From assembly GCF_018991925.1 (NCBI RefSeq), contig NW_024737042.1, forward strand, positions 17,379,678-17,443,677: a stretch of DNA of 64,000 nt, given 5' to 3'. The DNA is from Homarus americanus (Eukaryota > Arthropoda > Malacostraca > Decapoda > Nephropidae). The first letter of the stretch is position 1. Each line of letters opens with the position of its first letter. The notes below the pieces were generated by a model. That model was not told where the DNA came from, ran no database searches, and saw only the letters and a list, made by a program, of their open reading frames with translations. Shown here piece by piece: positions 13,811 to 23,779 of this stretch. Made by a program: the position numbers and the translations under genes.

Positions 13811-13894
13811 GTCTTGTAACTAAGTAACTAACACTCCTTTGTATGAACCCAATAACTCCTTTGTCTGTGATGGTGGTTGGTGCGGGTATAGTGG
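13811..13894. other. Short unassigned spacer
   Basis: AT-rich spacer between the LINE fragment and the purine-rich minisatellite. No feature seen. Confidence 0.4.
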
Positions 13895-14250
13895 AGGTAA
13901 TGACAGGGATGGAGCATTTAAGGGAAGAGGAGGGAGTGACTGGGGAGGAGCATTAGAGGGGGAAGGAATGAGTGACAAGGGGTGGAGTATTAGAGGGAGT
14001 AGGAGGAGGGAATGACGGGGGGAGTATTAGAGGGAGGAGGATGGAGTGACAGGGGAGGAGCATTTGAGGGAAGAGGAGGGAGTGACAGGGGAGGAGCATT
14101 TGAGGGAAGAGGAGGGAGTGACAGGGGAGGAGCATTTGAGGGAAGAGGAAGTATTGACAGGGAAGGAGCATTTGAGGCAAGAGGAGGGAGTGACAAGGGA
14201 GGAGCATTTGAGGGAGCAGGAGGAGGTAACTGGGTAGGAGCATTAGAGAG
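13895..14250 (+). repeat. Purine-rich minisatellite, 36-bp unit
   Basis: About ten degenerate copies built on GGAGGAGCATTTGAGG followed by GAAGAGGAGGGAGTGACA. The 36-bp spacing was measured between 14051 and 14087. Because 36 is divisible by three, open frames on both strands give 12-residue peptide repeats. I treat these as incidental. Confidence 0.9.
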
Positions 14251-14456
14251 GAGGAAGAAGAATATCACCGCCTTACCAACACTCTCTATGAAAATCAGCA
14301 AGTGACCCTTAATATGTAGTGAAAATATGCAGTAAAGCGACAGACAAACACACAAACAGTCACACAGACAGCCAGACAGAGAATGGGAGACAAAGAAAAA
14401 AAGAACGAGAAAGTGAAAAGGAATAAAGGAAGAGAGAGAAAAAAAATAGAGAGCGA

Positions 14457-14527
<71 letters not shown>

Positions 14528-14584
14528 TGTGTGTGTGTATGCGTATGTATATGTATGTGTGCGTGTGTGTGTGTGTGTATGTGC

Positions 14585-14643
<59 letters not shown>

Positions 14644-14689
14644 GTGTATGTATGTGCGTGTGTGTGTGTGTATGTGTGTGTGTGTGTGT

Positions 14690-14721
<32 letters not shown>

Positions 14722-14730
14722 CTGTGTGTA
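14457..14730. repeat. (GT)n microsatellite, ~270 bp
   Basis: Long GT dinucleotide tract with occasional GTAT and GCGT interruptions. It produces His-Thr and Cys-Val dipeptide ORFs on the two strands that are not genes. Confidence 0.98.
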
Positions 14731-14865
14731 AAATGATAAATTATCACAAGTAAAAAGAGACAAGATATTTAGGTAATACACACTAAATGGATCCAGCCCA
14801 GGCGAGGTAATATGTTCTGATAAAACTAATTGTGTGTCCCACATAAGACTATCTTTTTTCTTGCA

Positions 14866-15238
14866 ACAACCACCACTAACACCACTACTCTGCCACCATC
14901 ATTACCACCACAACCCACCACCATCAATAACACCACTACTTCATCATCACCACTATTGTAACACCACTACTTCGCTACCACCACTACTTCACCACAACCA
15001 CGAACATCACTACTCCGCCACCTCTACTCACACCATTACTCCGCCATCACCACTATTCCATCACAACTACTAACACCACCAATAAAACTATAACACCTAC
15101 AACAACAACACAACCGCCATCATCCCTCTACCACAATCACCACCACCACCACCAGCACCACCACCAACACCACCACCACCACCACCACCAACACCACCAC
15201 CACCACCAACACCACCACCACCACCACCACCAACTACA
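14866..15238. repeat. CAC/CCA triplet-rich tract
   Basis: Degenerate CAC, ACT and CAT triplets become a near-perfect (CAC)n run between about 15140 and 15235. Almost no G on the + strand. Confidence 0.9.
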
Positions 15239-15249
15239 GTACTACTACT

Positions 15250-16397
15250 TTTTTCTTCTTCTTAATTTGTGGCCTCCAGCCTCCCCCAATAACCGCACCT
15301 TCTCGCCATTTTAATACCTTAAAATTAACTATCCTAATACATAAGTAGCTATCCTAGCTGGGTTGAGTTAGTTGAGCCGCAGATCTATGAGGCATTCAGT
15401 GACTGTTGCCTCGTAGTCAATATCTGCAGTGCTGTCGCCTTTAGGGCCGACGCTCTCGTTCCCCTGAGGCATAGCAAAACAGGCCTAAGGAGAGAGAAGG
15501 ACAGTCGACATCTCCACCAGACCTCACTGGAGGAAAGGTCACGGCAGGCTTAATTGTCAGTAATGGCTAGTGCTACTTGTGAACAGGGCTGTTCCTTGAG
15601 GGCCGAGTTAGAGAGGATGAAGGAAGAAATCTTGAAGTTAAAGGAAGTGAGAGAGAGGATGAAGGAAGAAACGAGACAAGGAAAGCCCGTGTCTGACAAA
15701 AACTCAGGCGAATGGAAGGTTGTGAGGAGAGGGACGACCAAACTGGTGGTGAAAAAACACACCAAGGATACGTCAACAACAGCTAAGTGTACCAATTCTT
15801 TCAGTTCTTTGATTGATGAATTGGATGCTAGCATAGTCAGGGACAAGGCTGACAAGGAAGGTACGAAAACCTTAATTGTTGGCGATTCCCAGGTACGGTA
15901 CCTAAACAGAGCTTTTTGTGGTAAAAATACACATAGGATGAGGGTGTGTTTGCCAGGAGCTGGGGTGGGGGATATAATTGATAGGATGGACAAAATCTTG
16001 TCTGGTAATGGGAACAAACCCTTTATATCAGTGCAGGAGGCAATGATATTGGCCGGTGTAGGAGTGAGGAGTTTCTTGATAAGTTCAAGACAGCTATAGG
16101 TCGTATTAGGTCGAAGGGATTGATCCCTATCATATGTGGTGTCCTGCCGAGAATGAGAGTTGGCAATGAATGGTTTTCAAGGGCAGTTGGTGTCAACGAC
16201 CGTCTTGACAGACATTACAAGTCAATATCAGTCCCATTCATTGACAACTGGGACAACTTCTACAGCAGAAGGGACCTTTATGCTAGAGATGGGGTGGCAA
16301 CCCTGGCTGGAAATCGCTGGATAACTTCAAACATTGGCCCAGTATGGGCCAATAGGCCCGCTACTGTTTCCTCCATTCTTATGTGCTTATGTTCTTA
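15250..16397 (+). mobile_element. ORF1-only non-LTR element (HAL1-like) with TTCTTATG tail
   Basis: The segment holds a 5' leader (about 15250-15562), one broken SGNH-type ORF1 (15563 to about 16330), and then, without any endonuclease or RT, a short 3' end finishing in CATTCTTATG and TTCTTATG repeats at 16374-16397. CR1-type LINEs end in octamer repeats of this general kind, and their ORF1 can carry an esterase domain. ORF1 followed directly by the 3' end therefore looks like an ORF1-only non-autonomous derivative, analogous in layout to mammalian HAL1, or a single large internal deletion. The right edge abuts another dispersed repeat at 16398. The left boundary is not certain. Confidence 0.55.
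15563..16330 (+). pseudogene. SGNH/GDSL-esterase-type ORF1, frameshifted
   Basis: The ATG at 15563 follows a shorter alternative TTG. Residues about 15-40 are charged heptad-like sequence (ERMKEEILKLKEVRERMKEE), a plausible coiled coil. Block I of the SGNH fold is visible as IVGDSQVRYL (GDS codons at 15881-15889), then a Gly block PGAGVGDIIDRM. The frame is then lost between about 15990 and 16030. In the +2 frame the oxyanion block SAGGNDIG continues at about 16030-16050 and runs on through LIPIICGVLP to YARDGVATLAG. The last block normally has DxxH, but here the His position reads Ala (DGVA). It is therefore broken by a frameshift and has lost a catalytic residue. In CR1-type LINEs such esterase domains belong to ORF1, a presumed RNA-binding partner of the RT protein. 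Confidence 0.75.
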
Positions 16398-16678
16398 TGC
16401 GCCGTCCCTCTGGGGCCCACTGCTACTCCGAGATCCCCTGCTCGTCTAGCCTGGGCTCAAGAGGCACCCAGTTACCGTGTGTTGCCACGAGGAGGCACAG
16501 CAGGAGTCTTGATGGTGAAGAGGCTGTGTACTGGCAGGAGAAGACTTATGCAAGTTGCTTCCCTGTTCGCCACGGGGGCTAGTCAGCGGAGGCAGCTGAA
16601 AACGAAAGGAAGCAAGCAGTGCTTGCACCTTAACACTAACATAATGCTGCCACACTTGACACATTTCACCACCCTGTA
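16398..16678 (-). mobile_element. Fragment of family R LINE 5' region (copy A)
   Basis: About 280 bp that matches 25351-25561 in the same orientation and 26351-26640 in the opposite orientation. Shared landmarks are CACTGCTACTCCGAGATCCC, a GAGGCACCCAGTTA block, a GTGTTGCCACG block and a final TTTCACCACCCTG. In the two other copies this block is the extreme 5' region of family R, so this copy is a solo 5' fragment on the minus strand. Its left end coincides with the TTCTTATG tail of the preceding element. Plus-strand ORFs here (16334-16582, 16383-16874) are incidental. Confidence 0.75.
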
Positions 16679-16708
16679 TGTACCCACATATACACACACC
16701 ACCAACAC

Positions 16709-16738
<30 letters not shown>
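16709..16738. repeat. (CA)n microsatellite
   Basis: Fifteen CA dinucleotides between the copy A fragment and the family J LINE. Confidence 0.95.
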
Positions 16739-16739
<1 letters not shown>

Positions 16740-16753
16740 ACAAATATTAACAG

Positions 16754-17668
16754 ATGTCTACCAGTGTCAGTGGCCCTCAAAGTGCCGTCAGTGACAAACA
16801 CTTCCGTCCGCCCACAACAGATATCAACAGATGGCCACCAATCACTTACTCCCGACGCACTCTGTACCATCTAAAGCGTGGGAACGGTTATCCTGATGGC
16901 AGTGTTATCGCGCGACTCACGTCACTGAACATATTCCACGCGCGTAGCCGTAGACAAGGCCATCATACACATAAGCCCATTAGAACCGTAACCTCCACTA
17001 GGAAATCAGAGAAACCCACCCCTGACAGACCGTACCACTACACTGAAGTTCCACGGATATGGTATGATCTCCCGTCTCTACTGCTATCCAACGTCACTTC
17101 CCTAGCTAACAAGTTTGACGAGCTGGCAACTACAGTCAGGTCAGCCGCCGCGAGCGTCGTTGCCATATGTGAGGCTTGGCAAATTATGCCTGAGACGTGT
17201 CATATTGAGGGATATCAACTCTTTCATCACCTTCGTTCACATAGACGCGTAGGGGGCGTTGCCCTCTTCTGTCAAGATGACCTACGCCCGTCACGCCTGG
17301 ATGTTCAAGTCCCAGCAGAAGTGGAAGCATTATGGGTACGTGTTGTGCCACCAGCCCACCCGCGCCACACTGCTGCCATCATAATCTGTGTGGCATACCA
17401 TCCGCCTCGCTCACCCACCAGAGACACTCTTATCAATCATCTCATTACCACCTCAGACCACCTCAGAGTTAGGTACCCATGTGCCAAGTTAGTATTATGT
17501 GGGGATTTTAATGAAATTGACACCACTGATATCCAGGACCAGCTATCACTATCACAAGTTGTGACCTTCCCCACACACGGTCAAAATACCCTTGACCTTA
17601 TCTTAACTGACTTAGCGGACCAGTACTAACCACCTCAACCAATGCCTCCTATCGGGTGTAGCACACAC
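16754..17668 (+). pseudogene. Family J endonuclease region, one nonsense codon
   Basis: The open frame runs from ATG 16754 for 291 codons to TAA 17627-17629, and the same frame then continues at 17630 into the next segment, so this is a single nonsense mutation and not a real C terminus. Residues 1-105 are basic with no domain recognised. APE-type endonuclease motifs follow in order: LLSNVTSLANKFDEL, VAICEAWQ (the acidic catalytic position), GGVALFCQDDL, LVLCGDFNEID (GDFN codons 17501-17512), TFPTHGQNTLDLILTDL, and, after the stop, PPIGCSTHLSV. The last motif is SDH in most APE endonucleases but reads STH here (17660-17668). I cannot tell whether that is a family trait or decay. The domain would nick target DNA to prime reverse transcription. 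Confidence 0.85.
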
Positions 17669-18646
17669 TTATCAGTGCTCTGGTCCCCAGCTGCCACTCC
17701 CACTCAAGTACAGAGACCCTACATCAAGACCTACAGGCCGATTACTGACTCTGCAGTGCGCCTCTTCGGGCAGTGGATAGTTCACCATCCCTGGACTGAA
17801 GTACTTAGCGTGGATGACGTGGAAACCAAATGGATAAATTATACCAACACCACCACGGAAGCTCACCACCACTTCTTCCCCGAGAAGTCCGTCAGATCTC
17901 ACCCAGCTGACTTGCCCTGGATCACACCTCGGATCAAAAGACTTATGCAACAGAGAGACAGAGCCTTTCATCTCAATGACCACATCCGCTACAGGTCCCT
18001 TCGCAACCGAGTCATCCGCGAAATACGCACTGCAAAGAAGTCCCACTACCCAACCAAATTACAACACCTGAAGCAGACCAACATCAGTCAATGGTATGGT
18101 AAGCTTAAAGAACTCTGTGGACTAAACAATAAGACACACCCCCTCCCCTTCCTTAGCCAGACGCTCCCCCGGCGTGACACAACCACTCTCCCTGCTTACC
18201 TACCAGCCCCCCTTCCCACTGACTTAGTAGAAGAATTTGAAGTAGCAAAACGCCTAGACAAACTAAAATTAAAACGCTCTACCACCCCCATTGACTTACC
18301 AATGAAACTCTTCAAGGAGTTCTCCCCGGAGCTTGCTAAACCTCTATGCTCCATCATCAATGCTTCTCTCAGTCAAGCCAGATGCCCAGCTGACTGGAAG
18401 ACCTCTTATGTATCACCAGTGCCCAAGTCAACCAGCCCACAATCCTTAAATCAGCTACGACCTATTGCAATCACCCTAATACCCAGCCTAATCTGTGAAA
18501 GTTTTGTGTTCGACTGGGCTTATGCTGATATTGCAGGAGTCGTAGACCCTCAGCAATTTGGCAACATGAAAACTTCTTCCACCACTCACTTGTCAGCTTT
18601 CTCGATTACATATACCGCCATCTCGAGAAACGAAAAACGTCTGTAG
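17642..18646 (+). pseudogene. Family J linker and RT N-terminal region
   Basis: 334 codons in the same frame as the endonuclease segment. The first part contains PADLPWITPRIKRLMQQRDRAFH and a basic RNRVIREIRTAKKS stretch, typical of the endonuclease-RT linker. Further on, RSTTPIDLPMKLFKEFSPELAKPLCSIINASL, then DWKTSYVSPVPK and QLRPIAITLIPSLICESFV, are the fingers blocks preceding RT block A. The frame is lost at 18646 by a small indel. One base over, it resumes immediately with VAFIDFTKAFDLVDHN. Confidence 0.85.
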
Positions 18647-19240
18647 CTGTCGCCTTCATTGATTTCACTAAAGCATTCGACCTAGTCGACCACAATATAA
18701 TCATCAACAAAGCTATTGACCTCGGGTTTCGGAGAAGTCTTATACCATGGCTTACAGACTTCCTCAGTGACCGACGCCAAGCTGTACGCTTCCGAGGGGC
18801 TGTCTCCACCTTTCAGTCACTCACCTGTGGCGTCCCCCAAGGCACCAAGATGGGACCACTCTGCTTCCTTATGTTCATCAATGATGCCCAAAGAGAAACC
18901 CCTACTCGCTTGAAATATGTCGACGACTCCACCATTGGGATCAGCGTCAACAATTCTGCTCCCAACTATACCGCCCTTCAGGATTTATTGAACAGTCTCC
19001 AAAACTGGGGCCACCAACAACCATGTCACCATCAACCATACCAAGACCATGGTTATGCACATCAACCTCTCCTCCGACATTGTCCACCTCCTTCCATTAC
19101 TCTAGGTCCGAACACACTCCAGGTTGTAGATTCCACGAAGATACTCGGCGTCACCATAGACAACAAACTAAATTGGAAACCACACGTCAGTGAAGTTATC
19201 AAATCCTCCAGTTTCCGTCTCCACCTCCTCCGCTGACTCA
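18645..19240 (+). pseudogene. Family J reverse transcriptase core
   Basis: This frame carries the RT catalytic blocks: block A FIDFTKAFDLVDHN, block B LTCGVPQGTKMGPLCFL (GVPQG codons 18829-18843), and block C LKYVDDSTIG (Y-V-D-D at 18916-18927). Both catalytic aspartates of block C are present. A local pair of frameshifts affects about 19005-19090 (NHVTINHTKTMVMHINL is in another frame). The frame then reads LGVTIDNKLNWKPHV and SFRLHLLR, and stops at TGA 19234-19236, where an Arg codon is expected (LLR-stop-LKSLG). Confidence 0.85.
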
Positions 19241-19690
19241 AGTCCCTCGGAGTTCCTGCACACGAGCTCCTCAGTGTTTACACAACATTCATACTTCCCA
19301 AGCTCACCTATGCCTCCCCCACCTGGTCTTCCTCCCTAAATGCCACACAACGTAAACACCTAGAAAAAGTGCAAAAGAGGGCATGCAAGATTATTCTCTC
19401 CTCCTTCCTACTCCACATATCAAGAAGCGCTCAACACACTGACCCTTTCGACTCTCACTGACCATCACCACGACCTCATCTGCAAATTTGGTAAGAAGCT
19501 TCTACACCATCCTCGACACCCCTACTACCACCTGAGCATCCCTAGCCCGAGAATTGCTGTTCGACACCACAACCGCATCCAGCCCATACGTGCACGAACT
19601 GATCGCTATAAGAACAGCCCAGTCCCAACCATTGTAAAAATTATCAATAACTGTAATAAACCAGTATTCACTCCCAGTAAACACTACTCC
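19237..19690 (+). pseudogene. Family J C-terminal tail
   Basis: Downstream of the TGA the same frame gives LKSLGVP, then FILPKLTYASPTWSSSLNA and LEKVQKRACKIIL. After a frameshift near 19405 it gives HHPRHPYYHL and IAVRHHNRIQPIRARTDRYK. The same blocks, in the same order, are found in the truncated copy at 63.0-63.5 kb. Host ORFs called on the opposite strand (19502-19702) are shadows. Confidence 0.8.
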
Positions 19691-19831
19691 TTGCACTGTC
19701 ACTATGTTCAGGAAATGAACAGTTTGAGCTTTTCCCCATCAGTTATTATATATCTTATTTGTATCACTTATGTTACTTGTATATTATTTGTAATTCGAAA
19801 CCCATTCCCCAAATATGTAAATGTATATTTT

Positions 19832-19845
19832 CAGCCTTCTGGCTG
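19832..19845 (+). other. Family J 3' hairpin, copy 1
   Basis: CAGCC-TTCT-GGCTG, a perfect 5-bp stem with a 4-nt loop, 12 nt upstream of AATAAA and close to the (TTA)n tail. The truncated copy at 63620-63632 keeps the stem but has loop ACC. A short hairpin near the tail is where several LINE RTs recognise their RNA. Confidence 0.7.
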
Positions 19846-19868
19846 CCAAGCTCTTTCAATAAACCGTT

Positions 19869-20070
19869 AATTATTATTATTATTATTATTACACACACAC
19901 ACACACACAAACACACACGGCCAAGGACCAGCAGGATGTGACCACCACCTCCAACACCAACACCACCACCAACACTACCACCACCAACACCACCACCACC
20001 AACACCACCACCAGCACCAGCACCAACACCATCACCTCCACCACCAAAACCATCACCAACACCCCACCAA
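19869..20070. repeat. (TTA)n, (CA)n and (CCA/CAC)n compound microsatellite
   Basis: The (TTA)n tail of family J (19869-19890) passes directly into (CA)n (19891-19918) and then, after about 20 bp, into CAC-triplet repeats up to about 20070. Confidence 0.9.
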
Positions 20071-20476
20071 CACCAGTTTTTCGTCGTGGCCAGTAAGCTG
20101 TGGCCGACGAGTTTAGTATAACAATAAGAAAAAAGGACAAAGAATTGTTGTTACGAAACTTATCAAACTTTTCCGAGTCTCAACGGCGACTTGAAACAAG
20201 ATCTGGTTGTGTGGGTTTTTGGTCAACTAAAAGAGAAAACGCCTACATTAGCGAGAGTGTATGACAATGATAATAAAGACGTCAATAATAGACATACAGA
20301 CGTGCAGTACATAGCCTTAGAAATATTGGGTAATATAGCCGAAAAGGAGACCTAGCAGATTAAAACCTCTGATGTGAGCTAAGTTTATACATTAAGACTT
20401 ACGAGACTGTGGAGCCCTCGGGAGATGAGATCACTTTGACACAATATTCTCTGGTCACATCCTGCTGATTCTTGTC
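20071..20476. other. Unassigned sequence
   Basis: No coding or repeat signal recognised. AT-rich, ordinary composition. Confidence 0.4.
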
Positions 20477-20478
20477 AG

Positions 20479-20504
20479 TGTGTGTGTGTGTGTGTGTGTG
20501 TGTG
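20479..20504. repeat. (GT)n microsatellite
   Basis: Thirteen GT dinucleotides. The downstream 20505-20790 is strongly pyrimidine/C-rich with CACA runs but has no tandem period that I can define. Confidence 0.9.
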
Positions 20505-20790
20505 GTCCACTTCCTCACCTCTACACTACCCTCATTACCGCTATCACTACCACATGCCTCCACATACATCCCACACATACCTTTCTACCAAACCCTTCCC
20601 GCACACACATTCCCTAACACTTCCACCCCCTCCCCCCACACACACACACATGCGCCCACGCTCTTTCCCTTCCCCCCATATCTCCCTTCCCTTTTACAAT
20701 CTTACATCTCCTCCCCCTGACAAACGACGTAGCATCCCTATACATTCCTCCCGCCCCTCCCTCCCGCAGACGTCTTCGTAACACACCCCA

Positions 20791-21096
20791 CAGCCCACCT
20801 CTCCTTCACACCAGATCCTCAAACCTCCAGAGACGCTGAACCAGTTTTTACACAAATGTAGGAAATATTGTCACATTCTGCCACGTATTGAGTTCTACTG
20901 CCACAAGAACTTGACGTGTGACTCCCACACGTTCAGCTCCAGTGGTTGTGTGTTAGAAAGAGAAAGACAGACAAATACAGAAAGAGAGGGAAAGAAGAAG
21001 GCAGGAAAAGAAAAAAGAAAGAGAAGATCAAAGGTAGAGAGAGAGGCAGATGGAGAAAACCAGACACAGAACATAATAAAAGAGGTAAACAAGCAG
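20791..21096. other. Unassigned sequence with purine-rich stretch
   Basis: 20950-21060 on the + strand is almost all A and G (AGAGAAAGACAG-like). No gene seen. The opposing minus-strand ORFs (20895-21209, 20933-21283) carry no recognisable motif. Confidence 0.4.
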
Positions 21097-21112
21097 TAAC
21101 ATACATACATAC
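21097..21112. repeat. (CATA)n at the SINE 3' end
   Basis: Four CATA units, reading ATGT on the minus strand, directly at the 3' end of the SINE. This is likely its tail. Confidence 0.7.
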
Positions 21113-21465
21113 ATAATGGATGCCTTTCGTTATCGAGGATGGCCGGCCCAAGGGCCACACAGATGTGAATTTGTTGAAGTGTAGAAGCTGTCGCCAACAG
21201 AACAACCACACCCTAAGATAACGAGCTGCATGACCCAATGCCAAGGAATATTCCGAGAAAACCGGACAACTCACTAACTGCATTGGCTAACCATTACCCC
21301 GGTACACGTTCCGCAAATCGATTAATATCAAGGTCCCCAATTACTACTGGATAGACAGAGGCAAATGGCGTAAAGAAACTTGCCCATAATTTCACCCTGC
21401 CCGGGGATCGAACCCGGGTCAACTCGCTTTCCAAGAGAGCATGCTAATCATTATACCACAGGTCA
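21113..21465 (-). mobile_element. tRNA-Gly-headed SINE
   Basis: On the minus strand the element opens with a 73-nt tRNA-like head (21393-21465), continues with about 280 bp of unrelated body, and ends at (ATGT)n (21097-21112). The head also sits directly against a longer (ATGT)n tract (21466-21517), which is the tail of the family R LINE to its right. The SINE therefore appears to have inserted into, or next to, that LINE's microsatellite tail. The internal pol III promoter comes from the tRNA head. I do not recognise the body as a named SINE. Confidence 0.7.
21393..21465 (-). tRNA. tRNA-Gly-like pseudogene (SINE head)
   Basis: Read on the minus strand, this has length 73, an A box TGGTATAATG with GATTAGC, and a perfect B box GGTTCGATCC inside a CCGGG/CCCGG T-stem. 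It most resembles tRNA-Gly(UCC): the D-arm start and the GTTGACCCGGGTTCGAT stretch are the same. However, the anticodon loop reads CTTGGAA, not CTTCCAA, the anticodon stem has mismatches, and the acceptor stem has one mismatch and two wobbles. It is a tRNA-derived promoter module, not a working tRNA. Confidence 0.75.
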
Positions 21466-21517
21466 CATACATACATACATACATACATACATACATACAT
21501 ACATACATACATACATA
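21466..21517. repeat. (CATA)n microsatellite, family R tail
   Basis: Thirteen tetranucleotide units. On the minus strand this is (ATGT)n immediately after the last family R bases. Confidence 0.95.
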
Positions 21518-21599
21518 AAACTACTACTTTGCTGTCACTCGGAATCGAGTACGATGATCATCCAGCAATGATACAATGATATGAATTATTAAGGACCTC

Positions 21600-23400
21600 G
21601 GTTGGTAAGTTCCGAGGTGACTAAAGGGGCCGATACGGGGCCAGCAGGGTCGATCACATATGTTGCACATGTGGGGGGCAAAATCTAGTGCAGGAGGGGC
21701 GGCGGCAGCGTCTTTCCGGCGTTGGCGCTTGTCTGCCTCGTTATGCAGACGGGCTAACTCGAAAGTATTGACACCTTCTTGTGTGGTGATCCTCCAAGCG
21801 TTACGTTTAGTATTCGTTAGGTGACTGCAAAGTAGCTGTTTTGGCAGTTACTGTCGTCCATGCGGGTAACATGGCCAGTCCAGCGTAGTTGCTCATGGAT
21901 AATTGAAGCCTCGATGCATCTAAAGTTACTGACAGCAAGAATATTGGCATTTGTTTTCTTGTCTCCCCAGCGAACTCAAAGGATGGAACGTAGACTACGT
22001 TGGTGAAAGTTTTCAAGTGCATTCATGTGCTACCTGTATGTGACCCATGTCTCGCTGTCATATAGCAAGGTGGGGAGGACCACTGCTCGATATACGTGTA
22101 ACTTTGTAGATAATTTCAGTTCCCTACAGCTGAAGACACGGTTTCGGAGTCTGCCAAGGGCTTGGGATGCACAACTGATCCTATGCTGAATCTCTTCATC
22201 GACGTCCGCGGTAGTGGACAGGTGGGAGCCGAGATACCGAAAGTGGATAACATTAGAGAGGGTAGTACCGTTAAGCTGGATGGACGGTGGAGGTGTGTCG
22301 GAACCAGTGGCAGGCTGAAAGAGAATCTGAGTCTTACGTATATTTACCTAAGGCCTAAATGTGCATACACATCTACATAAGTGGTCAGGATCTCCTGTAT
22401 GTCGAGTTCAGTGTGGGCGACAAGGACGAGGTCGTCTGCATACTGAAGCTCAGTATTAGAAACTGCCGGCACCTTTGTTTCTGCCTGGAATCGCCTTATG
22501 CTACTCGATGTCCACCCTGCCGGTTAAAATGGCGCTGGGACGAGTAAGGAAGGCAGCCAAGAAAATGAAAATGAGAGTTGGTGGCAGTACACACCCTTGT
22601 TTAACCCTCGTTTGGATGGGGAAGAACTCAGATTGGGTGCCATTGTGTAAAACACTGCCGTTCATGCCATCGAGGAGTTACCTCACAATGGCGATGAATT
22701 TTGGTGGGCAGTCAAAACGGCTGAGGACTTCCCTGTTGACCAAACCGAAGGCCTTGGTTAGTTCGATGAAACCCATTTACAGGTCACGACGCTGTTCTCT
22801 GCACTTTTCCTGTATCTGACGGGCAGCAAAGATCATGTCAGTGGTGCCACGTGATGGTCTAAAGCCACATTGAGATTCTGGGAGGAAGTCTTCCACCTCA
22901 GGAAAATCTGTTTACGAGGACTCGGGCGATAATCTTACCAGCTACGGACGATGGAGGCGTCATTAAGAGCTTGGGAATTTCCTCCTTTTCCCCATGTATT
23001 CTCTTGTTGAGAATGGAAATGGCTGCTAAGCGGAGGTCCTCCTGCTTTACACACGTTGGCTGGGATTCCATTACACCCTTAGGCTTTGTTATTTTTCATC
23101 TATTTGATGGTAGTAGTTACCTCATCCAGGGATGGAGGATAGCTTAGGTGGGACAGCTCGGGATGCTGAGGGACCTGCTGGCTTGTCAGGACATCCACAT
23201 CGGTGTTTCGGTTGAGCAGTGAATGGTAGTGCTCTTTCCAGCGCTGAAGGAGACCTTCATCGTCTTTAATTATGGAGTTACCGTCGGATTTGTGGAGAGG
23301 TGATGCGCCAAGAGGGATTGGCCCATAAAATGTTTTACTGGAATTGAAAAATTCTCTTATCTTGTGCTGATATGCAATTTTTTGGTGTTTCATATGTTTT
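21600..23400 (-). pseudogene. Family R reverse transcriptase and C-terminal region (left copy)
   Basis: From right to left, the piece 23100-23393 reads DDEGLLQRWKEHYHSLLNRN and SLDEVTTTIK, which is the RT fingers. GTTDMIFAARQIQEKCREQ and MGFIELTKAFGLV lie near 22850-22755 (block A). RVKQGCVLPPTLI lies near 22600 (block B). LQYADDLVLV follows, with YADD at 22431-22442 (block C). ISCASQALGRLRNRVFSCREL and LRWTGHVTRMDD come next, and HMCNICDRPC near 21660 is a terminal CxxC motif. Stops and frameshifts interrupt it throughout. Confidence 0.85.
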
Positions 23401-23779
23401 ACTTTTAAACCAGTCGTTCTTTCGGTGGCAAAATTCGCGCTGACCTACTGCTTTATTCTTGCAGAAAGTATCAGATTTGGTTAGAGACTGAGGGTTGTTC
23501 TGCCATTCGGTTAAAGCAGCACGGTTATAATCGACGAGTACATTGAGTGCCCGGTCATTTTCATCAAACTAGTCCTGGTGTGAGCTTTCAATCTGGCTGG
23601 GGTTCTCTCTGCAGGTTTTTTGTCATGACAGTGTAGAGAATATCTCATTCGACACTGGGATTTGGATTGTTTGTTATCGGGTTGGTTATCAGCCCATGTT
23701 CGAGCTGCTCTCTGAAAGTATGTGCTACCGCTGGATCCTCCAGACGCTTAGTGTAAAAACCTCTTCTGGAGGCTTCCTG

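Larger units (their letters stand above)
16745..19891 (+). mobile_element. LINE family J, near-complete, inactivated
   Basis: A single-ORF non-LTR retrotransposon with an APE-type endonuclease (about 17080-17690), a linker (17690-18640), reverse transcriptase (18640-19240), a C-terminal RNase-H-free tail and a 3' UTR ending in a hairpin (19832-19845), AATAAA (19858-19863) and a (TTA)n tail (19869-19890). A 5'-truncated relative with the same 3' end lies at 63030-63671. No separate ORF1 is visible upstream. At least two in-frame stops and three frameshifts inactivate it. The exact clade is not determined. I recall closely similar proteins annotated as RNA-directed DNA polymerase in crustaceans. 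Confidence 0.85.

Noticed and set aside
14383..14844. Cys-Val and His-Thr repeat ORFs as genes
   Set aside because: They are readings of a (GT)n microsatellite.
16446..16874. ORFs across 16334-16874 on both strands as genes
   Set aside because: They read a dispersed repeat block found in two other places and a (CA)n, with no motif.
16754..17629. 291-codon ORF as an intact host gene
   Set aside because: It has LINE endonuclease motifs, and the same frame continues past a single stop into LINE linker and RT sequence.
21393..21465. Functional tRNA gene
   Set aside because: The anticodon stem is mismatched and the acceptor stem imperfect. It is continuous with a SINE body and tail, so it is a SINE head.
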